A stretch of DNA of 64,000 nt, taken from contig NZ_LT629945.1 in assembly GCF_900104675.1 (NCBI RefSeq), forward strand, positions 587,511 to 651,510. Reading direction: 5' to 3'. Origin of the DNA: Angelakisella massiliensis (GTDB lineage: Bacteria; Bacillota; Clostridia; Oscillospirales; Ruminococcaceae). Within the stretch, counting starts at the first letter, position 1; each line of letters begins with the position of its first letter. This document shows, piece by piece, positions 16,384 to 24,886 of this stretch. The notes beneath the pieces were generated by a model. The model made no database searches. It was not told the origin of the DNA and was given only the letters and a program-made list of their open reading frames with translations. Both the position numbers and the translations under genes were made by a program.

Positions 16384-18426
16384 TTATGCTGTTTTCGTTT
16401 CTTCCTCGTTCTTAGCTTCTCGCAAGGCTTTCTTCCATGCGCCCTGCCGTTTGATTTGTGCTGCATACCGACAATCGTCACTGCAATATTTCACATCTGA
16501 CCTTGTTGTGATAAACTCCTTGCCGCAGTTTTCGCAGGTACACGCCCGGCTGCGGCTCTCTGCCGCCTCCTGCCGGTAGAATTTTGCCCGGCAGTTGGGA
16601 CCGCAGAACAGGGTGTTCGTCCGTTTGGATGCAAATTCCTGCCCGCAGCACTTGCAGGTCAGCATGAAAGGCTGACCGACAGCGTGTTCACCAGCCTTGA
16701 TTTTCTGATACCGTTCCCGGCTTTTAATGCGATGTCGCTTGAGCTGCTCCTGCCGCTTGATTTCTTCCTCGGTCAGCTCCGGTGCGGGAAGCTCAAACTG
16801 CCCGATAAAGCGAAGGTGGATCTCCACCTCCTGCACCCGGTCACCGTCGATACGCTCCGGGGCGTGGACGATGATTTTCTCAATAAACTCGTTGATCATG
16901 GGTGTAGTCAGCTCGGAGAAGTCCGTGTACTTCCTTGCCAGCTCCAGAAACTGCTCCACACGGGCGGCGTCCTCCGCAAAAGCGGACAGCTTTTCTTCTG
17001 CTTCTGCGACAGAGGCTTGCAGCGCTTTCTGCTCGGCTTCGTAATCTGCCAGCAGACTGTCAAAGCGCTCATCGGTAATGCGCCCGACAGCAAAGGATTC
17101 ATAGAGCTTTTTGATGATGGTGTCCAGCTCAGCAATACGCTTTTTGTCCTTGCTCAGCTTTCGCTTGGCATCTTTGGCCGCTTCCACCTGCCGGAGCTGG
17201 GAGGCAGAGCGCACCTTTTCCATAAACGCCGCCTGATTGGAAATTGCAAAGGTGCTGACCGTGCGGATGGTGTCCAGAATCAGGGTGCGCAGAGCTTTGG
17301 TCGTGATATAGTGGCCGCAGCAGGCGGCAGTTCTTTTCTGATGGGCGAGGGTATAGGAGGAACAATCGAAGAAGTCAGATGGATAGGGATTGTTCTCTGT
17401 GCCGCCTTTGGAGCGGTGGTTATACATCTTCTTGCCGCAGTCGGCGCAGTACAAAAGGCCGGTCAGCGGATTCGCTTCCCCCAGCGTGTCGATGCGCTTG
17501 GGCGTCTTGCGGAGCTTCTGGGCAAGCTCCCATGTTTCTCTGTCCACAATGGCCTCGTGGGTATCTTCAAAGATCAGCCAATCCTCCTTGGGATTCATTA
17601 CGGCGTTTTTATCTTTATAGGACTGCTTGTGGGAGCGAAAATTCACCGTATGCCCCATATACTCCGGCTTGGAGAGAATCTGCCCCACGACATAGCCGCT
17701 CCAGTTATAGGGATTTGAAAATTCCTCCTTGCTTTTCCAGATCCCCTTGCCCTGCTTGCCGAAGTACACGGCGGGCGTCTCCACCTTATCCTCAAAGAGA
17801 ATACGGGCAATATCGTAGGGTCCTTTGCCCTCGATGGTCAATCGGAAAATGCGGCGCACCACGGCGGCGGCTTCCTCGTCGATCAGCCAATGGTATTTGT
17901 TTTCCGGGTCTTTCCTGTAGCCATAGATAGCGCAGTTGGTGGTAGGCTTGCCGGATTCTCCCTTGACCCGGATGGCGGTTTTCTGCTTGCGGCTCAGGTC
18001 GCGCAGATACCACTCGTTCATGATGTTGAGGAAGGGCGCAAACTCGTTGCTGTTCTGGTCATCACTGTCCACGCCGTTGGCAATGGCAACAAAGTGGACG
18101 CCATGCTGCCGGAAGAATACCTCTGTGTAAAAGCCGGTTTGCAGATAGTCACGCCCCGCCCGGCTCATATCCTTGACAATGACATGGGCCACCTTGCCTG
18201 CTTCAATGTCCGCCACCAGCTGTTTCCATGCCGGACGCTCGAAATTGCCGCCGCTCCATCCATCATCAGTATAGTGGCGGCAGTTGGTGTAGCCTCTCTG
18301 CTGGGCATAGCTTTCGAGGTATTTTTTCTGATTCACGATGGAGTTGCTATCACCGGCATTGTCATCGTCACGGCTTAGCCGCTCATACAGAGCGGTGATC
18401 TTTTCCTCAGTCTGTTTCATGCGCAT
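16384..18426 (-). CDS. Large serine recombinase with C-terminal zinc-finger extension (element B)
   Basis: This intact 680-aa protein has a resolvase domain with Ser18 in ALYERLSRDD and VKDMSRAGRDY, a recombinase domain (about 170-290), a zinc ribbon (CADCGKKMY, about 310), a coiled coil (about 390-470) and the terminal IIVHAPERI...IHLRFIGQFEL block. Beyond the usual end are about 110 extra residues with two similar Cys4 fingers, CKCCGQEF...CGPNC and CENCGKEF...CSDDC. It is the only complete recombinase in B and so is its likely integrase/excisionase. Its start overlaps the TnpW-like stop by 10 bp. Confidence 0.9.
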   Translation of the reverse strand: MRMKQTEEKITALYERLSRDDDNAGDSNSIVNQKKYLESYAQQRGYTNCRHYTDDGWSGGNFERPAWKQLVADIEAGKVAHVIVKDMSRAGRDYLQTGFYTEVFFRQHGVHFVAIANGVDSDDQNSNEFAPFLNIMNEWYLRDLSRKQKTAIRVKGESGKPTTNCAIYGYRKDPENKYHWLIDEEAAAVVRRIFRLTIEGKGPYDIARILFEDKVETPAVYFGKQGKGIWKSKEEFSNPYNWSGYVVGQILSKPEYMGHTVNFRSHKQSYKDKNAVMNPKEDWLIFEDTHEAIVDRETWELAQKLRKTPKRIDTLGEANPLTGLLYCADCGKKMYNHRSKGGTENNPYPSDFFDCSSYTLAHQKRTAACCGHYITTKALRTLILDTIRTVSTFAISNQAAFMEKVRSASQLRQVEAAKDAKRKLSKDKKRIAELDTIIKKLYESFAVGRITDERFDSLLADYEAEQKALQASVAEAEEKLSAFAEDAARVEQFLELARKYTDFSELTTPMINEFIEKIIVHAPERIDGDRVQEVEIHLRFIGQFELPAPELTEEEIKRQEQLKRHRIKSRERYQKIKAGEHAVGQPFMLTCKCCGQEFASKRTNTLFCGPNCRAKFYRQEAAESRSRACTCENCGKEFITTRSDVKYCSDDCRYAAQIKRQGAWKKALREAKNEEETKTA

Positions 18427-18725
18427 TCGGCGCTCCTTTCAGACTGACGGCTCATTTGTGGTGCTTCCATTATAGCACAAGTGCCGTCATTTGTAACCCC
18501 TTCATTGCGGATCATCCGCAGAATCTTTTCCTCCATGGTCTCCACCGCTGTTTCGCTGAATGCGACCCTTACCTTATAGGTGGTGCCGCCGATGCGCCGA
18601 ATGATGAACTGTTCCTGTTTCGTTTGCTCCATAGGCTTCCTCCTTGCGTAATTTGTTGGTTTTTGGTATAATAAGTCCGGTTCCGTTGGCTGTAAGCCAA
18701 TCATGTCTTTATGCTGGTTTTCCAT
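18417..18725 (-). CDS. TnpW-like transposon-encoded protein
   Basis: This 102-aa protein has the C-terminal block RRIGGTTYKVRVAFSETAVE and KILRMI, the pattern of TnpW-type small proteins that precede serine recombinases in clostridial elements. ATG 18725 has AAAGGAG at good spacing; an internal ATG (MEQTKQ) would also fit. The ORF overlaps the recombinase start, implying translational coupling. Equivalent genes precede the recombinases of A (22587), C (31333) and E (51912). A role in recombinase control is plausible but not shown. Confidence 0.7.
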   Translation of the reverse strand: MENQHKDMIGLQPTEPDLLYQKPTNYARRKPMEQTKQEQFIIRRIGGTTYKVRVAFSETAVETMEEKILRMIRNEGVTNDGTCAIMEAPQMSRQSERSAECA

Positions 18726-18879
18726 GTTCTTTTTCTCCTTTCTACCCTCTGTGTTTAAGATAGTAACCTTAGTAACTTGCGTTTAGATTACCCTTTCACT
18801 AATAGGAGAAAAACGGGGTGTAAATCGGAACTGTTTTTTGAGAAAAAGAAAAATATTTTTTCGAGGAGGTGAAGCTGTC

Positions 18880-19812
18880 GTGGAACCATGGGAGGATGAA
18901 CTGCTGTGGGATGATGATTTTTCCGATGAGGAAGAAGATACCGAGGAGCAAATAGAGGAAGCCGACCTTGAAATGGATGAGGATAGCTTTGCCGATTGGG
19001 AGGATGCGTCGGACGGTGCGCCGGAGAACGAATCGCTGGAGGAAGCGCTTGCAGAGGAACGCACGCTGGAGCTGGAAAGCGAGCTGGAGCAGGACGAGCA
19101 TCCCAGAAACTATGCCGCCGAGCTGGAGGACGAGGAAGAGGAAGCCGCGCCCACCAGCGAAAAACGGCTCAAGCGGGAAATTCGCGCAGAGGCTGTGCGG
19201 CGGCTGGAGGAAGCAGCCCGGACGGAATCGGATTTTTTGACTGTGGTAGACGAGTGGAACAAGCTGGACAGAAATCGGGAACGCCGGGAGCGTGACCACG
19301 AAAACCTGCGCGGGGATGTGCCGTTGGAGTTTCAGGCCGTGCCAGAGCCGAGAATTGCTCCCCTCTGGATGAATCTGCCAAGGTTCCGCCAGCTCTGTCA
19401 GGGAAATTTTCTCGACATCATCTTCTCCTGTCCCTACGAGCTGCATGAGCTGACAGCAAACCGTTTTCTCTCCAAGCTCTTCTTCACCCTCAGTGATGAA
19501 CAGAAGGAGGTACTGTATTACCTGTTCGTCAAGCAATACAGCACCACAAGGCTTGCTGCCATCCGTGGGCAGTCCGACCGGAATATCCGAAAGTTGCGTA
19601 TGACCATTCAGAAAAAGCTGCAAAGGCGGATGTATGAGCATCTGAGTGAAAAGCTGGAAAGGGACTACAGCATTACTCTGCGGGAGCGCGAGTTCGTAGA
19701 GGAATATGAAGCACTGCTGCAAACCATGGGCAAAGATGCCGTGATCCGCCGGGAAAACAAAACCAAACCGAGAAAAAAGAAAGCCGCCCTTGACGATGAC
19801 AAGGACGGTTGA
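18880..19812 (+). CDS. Sigma-factor-like protein with acidic N-terminus
   Basis: This 310-aa protein starts GTG at 18880, preceded by GAGGAGG. Residues 1-90 are extremely acidic. The second half has a sigma region-4-like stretch, LSDEQKEVLYYLFVKQYSTT then RLAAIRGQSDRNIRKLRMTI, with a C-terminal basic tail. It diverges from the tnpW-recombinase operon across a 155-bp gap. Similar proteins are found in clostridial IMEs and probably direct transcription of element genes. A DNA-binding regulator without true sigma activity is the alternative. Confidence 0.65.
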   Translation: MEPWEDELLWDDDFSDEEEDTEEQIEEADLEMDEDSFADWEDASDGAPENESLEEALAEERTLELESELEQDEHPRNYAAELEDEEEEAAPTSEKRLKREIRAEAVRRLEEAARTESDFLTVVDEWNKLDRNRERRERDHENLRGDVPLEFQAVPEPRIAPLWMNLPRFRQLCQGNFLDIIFSCPYELHELTANRFLSKLFFTLSDEQKEVLYYLFVKQYSTTRLAAIRGQSDRNIRKLRMTIQKKLQRRMYEHLSEKLERDYSITLREREFVEEYEALLQTMGKDAVIRRENKTKPRKKKAALDDDKDG

Positions 19813-19868
19813 TACAATAGTAATACGGTTAATATATAGTTGGATTACGAGTTGAGAGGAACAGCGCC

Positions 19869-20777
19869 ATGAAGAATCTCTTTGAGCAGTCCCGTTCCCA
19901 TTGGGTACGGTATGACCGCTATGAACTGAAAACAGCCGCAGACGGCAAGCGGTATATCACGCCGGGGAAGAATGCCAAGCCCGACATATATAATCCCTTG
20001 AAGGAAGCGCCGGGAATCGTGCTGGATGCGCTGAATGTGGGAATGCTGATGATGAACCGCAGCCCGGAGGACGAGGTGCAGAAGGCCATTCTGGAATTTG
20101 TAACCCATTACGGTCTGCTGGGCCTGATGACAGCGCTGCCCACCACGCCGTCCTTCATGGATTATGAGGCGGTCTATCTGCCGAAAAACCACTTCATCAA
20201 GGCAGAATCCATGGAAACCGAGGACTATCTGGCGCTATTCTATCCCTTTGACCAGCTGGATCTGGTCAAGAAGGGCATTGAGTCCAGATGGAGCGTGTCC
20301 GGCGACAACATGATGGTGGCGCTGACCATGACCTTTGCGAGTGAACCCATGGCGAAAACCATGAGCTTCCAGCGAGAGTATGCTGAAGCCTATGACTGGG
20401 TGGCGCAGCAGTTCAAGGACTGGGCCTTTACGCTGACCACATCTATTCTGTACTACAACGATTATGACCTGATCGATGAGGATACCCGGAATCTGTATCG
20501 CAAAGGCATGGCTGCTTTCGGCGGCATTGCGCCCAGCTATCATATTGAGCTGCTGGACAAACCGACCATCTATTGGGACTTCCATTCGCTGCTGCTGGGC
20601 ATCCAGATGATGTTCAGCTTCCTGCTGGTGGACGGAGAGAAGCCCCTGCGGCTGTGCAAGCACTGCCAGAAGGTGTTCCTGAGCAGCCGCTCCAATTCCG
20701 CTTTTTGCAGTCCCCGCTGCAAGAATCAGTATAATGTCTATAAGAGCCGTGGGAAGAAAACCAGCGAAGAAGATTGA
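19869..20777 (+). CDS. DUF6076-like hypothetical protein with C-terminal zinc finger
   Basis: This 302-aa protein consists of a helical body of about 255 residues of unknown function, then CKHCQKVFLSSRSNSAFCSP with a following CKNQYNVYKSR, a Cys4 finger. The same finger type ends the recombinase at 16384-18426 and occurs in the 36759-37799 protein of element C. ATG 19869 has GAGAGGAA upstream. It lies 56 bp after the sigma-like gene and 11 bp before rhuM, all on the plus strand. I cannot assign a function. DNA or RNA binding through the finger is a guess. Confidence 0.55.
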   Translation: MKNLFEQSRSHWVRYDRYELKTAADGKRYITPGKNAKPDIYNPLKEAPGIVLDALNVGMLMMNRSPEDEVQKAILEFVTHYGLLGLMTALPTTPSFMDYEAVYLPKNHFIKAESMETEDYLALFYPFDQLDLVKKGIESRWSVSGDNMMVALTMTFASEPMAKTMSFQREYAEAYDWVAQQFKDWAFTLTTSILYYNDYDLIDEDTRNLYRKGMAAFGGIAPSYHIELLDKPTIYWDFHSLLLGIQMMFSFLLVDGEKPLRLCKHCQKVFLSSRSNSAFCSPRCKNQYNVYKSRGKKTSEED

Positions 20778-20788
20778 GGTGAAACGAC

Positions 20789-21814
20789 ATGGCAGACGCC
20801 AAGAAGGATAAACTGCAAATCCGCAACAGCACAGTGGATTTCCTTGTGTTCACGAAAGATGCCCATGAGGATGGCATTGAGGTACGGGTACAGGATCACG
20901 ACGTTTGGCTGACCCAAAAGGCCATTGCACGGCTTTTTGATGTAGACCGGAGCGTTGTGACAAAGCATCTGAAAAATGTATATGAAAGCGGTGAATTGTC
21001 CGAAGATGCAACTTGTGCAAATTTTGCACAAGTTGCGGATAACGGAAAAACCTATCACTATAAGTTCTACTCTCTGTCCGCCATCATAGCCGTAGGCTAT
21101 CGGATCAATTCCGGCAGAGCCACGCAGTTCCGCCAGTGGGCAACCAAGGTGCTGGACACCTTCACCAAGCAGGGGTATGTGCTGGACAAGAGCAGGCTCA
21201 TCAATGGGCAGATTTTTGATGAGGACTACTTCGATCACCTGATTTCCGAGATTCAGGAGATTCGGGCCAGCGAACGGCGCTTCTATCAGAAAATTACGGA
21301 TATTTACGCCACTGCTGTGGACTACTCTCTCGATAGCCAGACCACAAAGGATTTCTTTGCCACAGTTCAGAATAAGATGCACTATGCCGTCCATGGCGGC
21401 ACAGCGGCAGAGGTCATTATGGCACGAGCCGATCACACCAAGGAACACATGGGGCTGACCTCATGGAAGAATGCTCCTGACGGCAAGATTGTCAAGGCAG
21501 ATGTGTCCGTTGCAAAAAATTACTTATCCATGGATGAAATGCAGGAACTGAACGAAATCGTCACCATGTATCTGGACTATGCTACCCGGCAGGCCAGACG
21601 GCATATTCCCATGACCATGGCAGATTGGGCCTCCAAGCTGGACGCTTTTCTGCAATTCAATGATGCAGAGATTCTGCAAAATAAGGGAAAAGTCACCGCT
21701 GCCATTGCAAAAGCCTTTGCCGAAAGCGAGTTTGAGCAGTACCGCGTCATTCAGGATCATCTGTATCAGAGCGACTTTGACCGTCTGGTAGCCAGCACGG
21801 AACAAAAGAACTAA
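20789..21814 (+). CDS. rhuM: RhuM family protein
   Basis: This 341-aa protein has the RhuM hallmark N-terminus (VRVQDHDVWLTQKAIARLFD, then VDRSVVTKHLKNV) and YHYKFYSLSAIIAVGYRINS, followed by RATQFRQWAT. This N-terminal region is shared with BRO/antirepressor-type proteins and includes an HTH. The C-terminus resembles Fic/DOC-associated regions by length only. RhuM proteins are common on genomic islands; the Salmonella member was linked to virulence but the biochemistry is unknown. ATG 20789 follows GAGGTG. A 16-bp-stem terminator sits 8 bp after the stop. Confidence 0.88.
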   Translation: MADAKKDKLQIRNSTVDFLVFTKDAHEDGIEVRVQDHDVWLTQKAIARLFDVDRSVVTKHLKNVYESGELSEDATCANFAQVADNGKTYHYKFYSLSAIIAVGYRINSGRATQFRQWATKVLDTFTKQGYVLDKSRLINGQIFDEDYFDHLISEIQEIRASERRFYQKITDIYATAVDYSLDSQTTKDFFATVQNKMHYAVHGGTAAEVIMARADHTKEHMGLTSWKNAPDGKIVKADVSVAKNYLSMDEMQELNEIVTMYLDYATRQARRHIPMTMADWASKLDAFLQFNDAEILQNKGKVTAAIAKAFAESEFEQYRVIQDHLYQSDFDRLVASTEQKN

Positions 21815-21821
21815 AGTGTAA

Positions 21822-21861
21822 AAATGCCCGTTATCGGCCACGCAACCGATAACGGGCATTT
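21822..21861. terminator. Bidirectional intrinsic terminator between rhuM and tnpV
   Basis: A perfect 16-bp stem (21822-21837 with 21846-21861) with an 8-nt loop separates the convergent rhuM and tnpV genes, with A and T runs on its two flanks. Confidence 0.85.
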
Positions 21862-21862
21862 G

Positions 21863-22547
<685 letters not shown>

Positions 22548-22586
22548 ATAGCGGCAAAAGTGTAAAATCTGCTTCTTTATGGTTTG

Positions 22587-22775
22587 TCAAATTGCCGGTT
22601 TTTGTGTAGCAGCGGCTTCCGCTTCCAGTACCCGCGCCATTTTGTCGGCGGCGGTGGTGGTAGTGTCTTTCTTGAAATAGCCGGACACGACAAGGACGGA
22701 ATTGCCCATGCGGATTTCCGTCACGCAGTCGGGGCGGCGGGCGGTGCGGGTGTCGTGCTGCTTGTTATCTGCCAT
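22587..22775 (-). CDS. TnpW-like transposon-encoded protein of element A
   Basis: This 62-aa protein has core TEIRMGNSVLVVSGYFKKDT followed by TAADKMARVLEAE, a typical small protein found in front of serine recombinases in clostridial IMEs. ATG 22775 has AAAGGAG. It sits 14 bp after the dnaC-like gene stop, so it is the last gene of the replication/mobilization operon of A. Function unknown. Confidence 0.75.
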   Translation of the reverse strand: MADNKQHDTRTARRPDCVTEIRMGNSVLVVSGYFKKDTTTTAADKMARVLEAEAAATQKPAI

Positions 22776-22789
22776 AGGCAATACTCCTT

Positions 22790-23632
22790 TCAGTCGGTAA
22801 TCAGTTTCTTCATGCTCTCCATTTTCCGCTGCGCGGTTTCCTGCCGGAAGTTGTCGCCGGTAAAGCGTACCGGGACGCACATGGAAAGCAGCCGGTCATA
22901 AATCCGGGAATGGGCGGTGTCCTCCGGGTTCCGCAGTTCGTCCAGCGTGAGGTTGGTCGTGACGATCAGCGGCTTGCCGCTGCGGTAGCGGCTGTCAATC
23001 ACATTGAAAACCTGTTCCAGCCCGTATTCCGTCCCGCGCTCCATGCCGAAGTCGTCAATGATAAGCAGCGGATAGCGGCAAAGGCGGGAAATGTACTCGT
23101 TGCGGTTCTCAAAGCTGGCGGCAAGGTCGTTGAGGATAAGGGCAAAATTCGTCATGTGGACGGGGATTTCTTTCTCCATGAGGGCGTTTGCGATACAGCC
23201 CGCAAGGTAGCTTTTCCCGGTTCCTACGCCGCCCCAGAACAGGCAGCCGATATTGTCGGCTCGCATATCCTCCCAATGCTCCACATACCGGCGGGCAATC
23301 CCGGCCTGCGGGTTCCTGCCGTTGTCGTTCTCAAAAGTCCAGTCCCGCATGGTGGGGTCGGTAAAGCCCCGGCGTTTCAGTTCTTCCACGGCGTCAAGGT
23401 ACCTGCGCCGCTTCTCGGCGGCCTCCCGTTCCTCGCGGGCGGCTCTCTGGCAGTCGCACTCTGCCGGGTGGCGGTCGCGCCCGAAGATAGCGGCCTTATC
23501 CGGCGCAAAATAGGCTTCTTTCGGCTTGCGGCACTTGCCGCAGTACAGTAAACCGTCCTCGCCGGTGTAGTCCTCCGGCTCCGGGGCGGTGGTCGTCATA
23601 TTCTCCAAAACAGCGTTGATTTCGTTCTTCAT
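22790..23632 (-). CDS. DnaC/IstB-like AAA+ ATPase (helicase loader)
   Basis: This 280-aa protein has an N-terminal Cys cluster (CGKCRKPK, CDC), Walker A GGVGTGKSYLAG (about 136-147), Walker B LLIIDDFGME (about 192-201), sensor 1 VTTNL and an arginine finger region SRIYDRL. This is the architecture of DnaC/DnaI helicase loaders on phages and ICEs. ATG 23632 overlaps the preceding gene's stop; a longer frame lacks family sequence. With the replisome organizer upstream it would load the host DnaB onto the element's origin. Confidence 0.88.
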   Translation of the reverse strand: MKNEINAVLENMTTTAPEPEDYTGEDGLLYCGKCRKPKEAYFAPDKAAIFGRDRHPAECDCQRAAREEREAAEKRRRYLDAVEELKRRGFTDPTMRDWTFENDNGRNPQAGIARRYVEHWEDMRADNIGCLFWGGVGTGKSYLAGCIANALMEKEIPVHMTNFALILNDLAASFENRNEYISRLCRYPLLIIDDFGMERGTEYGLEQVFNVIDSRYRSGKPLIVTTNLTLDELRNPEDTAHSRIYDRLLSMCVPVRFTGDNFRQETAQRKMESMKKLITD

Positions 23633-24387
23633 AAACTCTCGCCCTCCTTGCATGAGTAGTCTGGTATGCCCTTTTTCGGGGCTTTCTTGGCTGCGTCCTC
23701 CTGCGCCCATTTGTAGATTGTGGCGGCATGGCTGCGGTATCGCTTGCCGCTGGACGCGATATGGCAGGATAGCCGGTCAATGTAGTAGTTCCATTTGTCG
23801 GGCAGGTCTGCTTTCAGCCCGTCCAGTTCCGATTGCGAAAGAAAGACATTTTCATACCGGCCATAGGCGGCGCGGGCGGGCTGTCCCTTATCTAACTCTC
23901 GCTCTCTCTCTTTTTCTATCTCTATCTCTTTCTCTATCTCTATCTCTGGTGGACAAATGTCCGCTTGATATGGTGGACATTTGTCCGCCCCGGCCTTTGG
24001 CAAGGCTTTTTGCTCCTGCAAAGCCAGCCTTGCCCGCCGTTTCCGCTCCCCCTCGGTAGAGGATTGGCCGATCAGCAGTTCGATGTTGCTCATATACAGC
24101 GCGCCGCTTGGCAGCGGCTCCACAAGCCCCAGCTTCATAAAAATCTGCAAGGCTCGTTCTACGGTGCCGACTTGCTGGCGGGTAATGGTGGCAATCATCT
24201 GCGCGGTGTAGGGGATATTTTCATCAAGCTGCAACTTCCCGCCGTTTTTCAGCGATTTCAGGTACAGTTTCAAGAGAATGTTGGAATAGAGGATACCGTC
24301 CTGCATACTCTCCAGCAGCACGATAGCGTCCTCGTCAAAGTAATTCTCTTTCAGCTTGAGGTAGTAGTATTTTCGGTTGTCTGACAT
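23629..24387 (-). CDS. Phage replisome organizer/DnaD-like replication protein
   Basis: This 252-aa protein has the N-terminal YYYLKLKENYFDEDAIVLLE domain typical of phage replisome organizers, with a winged-helix (about 60-110). A low-complexity linker (EIEIEKEIEIEKERERELDK, about 155-174) is encoded by a pyrimidine microsatellite at about 23897-23950. A C-terminal DnaD-like helix bundle follows. ATG 24387 is preceded by AAAGGAGG. It forms a two-gene replication module with the helicase loader and probably binds the element's origin. Confidence 0.8.
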   Translation of the reverse strand: MSDNRKYYYLKLKENYFDEDAIVLLESMQDGILYSNILLKLYLKSLKNGGKLQLDENIPYTAQMIATITRQQVGTVERALQIFMKLGLVEPLPSGALYMSNIELLIGQSSTEGERKRRARLALQEQKALPKAGADKCPPYQADICPPEIEIEKEIEIEKERERELDKGQPARAAYGRYENVFLSQSELDGLKADLPDKWNYYIDRLSCHIASSGKRYRSHAATIYKWAQEDAAKKAPKKGIPDYSCKEGESL

Positions 24388-24499
24388 GGTTCCTCCTTTG
24401 GGTGGATTTGGGGCGTTTGTACGCATTTAGAACGCCGTTTCCGGGGGTAAAGGATAAATGTATCGCGTACCCTTTGACACCCACGAAAAAAGCCTTGAT

Positions 24500-24886
24500 T
24501 TATGCGGGTTTGAAAGGCTCTAAAGCGTGACATCTCTGCCTTTGTTTCCGCTTTCTCTCGGCGGCTTTGATTTTCTTCATGCGTCCGGCGCAGTCGGGGC
24601 AGTATTTTCCCCGGTTGGATTTGGGGACAAATGCCGCGCCGCAGACCGCACACCGTTTCCGGCTCCCCCGGTACAAGAGGGCTGCGGCCAGCTCCCCGTC
24701 AAGGGGCAGGACAGCCACACGGAACCAGCGGCACATGAGGGAAAGGGAAATGCTCTGGACGCACACGCAAGGCTCCCCGTCGTCTAACAGCAGGCAGTTC
24801 CCCCCGTCATAGTTACAGCACTCATGTACCAGCCGCCGCGCCCGCCGGTGCTGGCGGTAGTCCATGCGGGGCAGCTTATCGCTCAT
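24500..24886 (-). CDS. Cysteine-rich VLP-domain protein
   Basis: This 128-aa protein has Cys pairs in the N-terminal part (HECCNYDGGNCLLLDDGEPC) and a C-terminal Cys4 ribbon (CAVCGAAFVPKSNRGKYCPD and C), then a basic tail. This is the 'cysteine-rich VLP' protein that accompanies MOBP relaxases in clostridial IMEs. ATG 24886 overlaps the relaxase stop by 11 bp. It may bind nucleic acid. No activity is established. Confidence 0.75.
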   Translation of the reverse strand: MSDKLPRMDYRQHRRARRLVHECCNYDGGNCLLLDDGEPCVCVQSISLSLMCRWFRVAVLPLDGELAAALLYRGSRKRCAVCGAAFVPKSNRGKYCPDCAGRMKKIKAAERKRKQRQRCHALEPFKPA

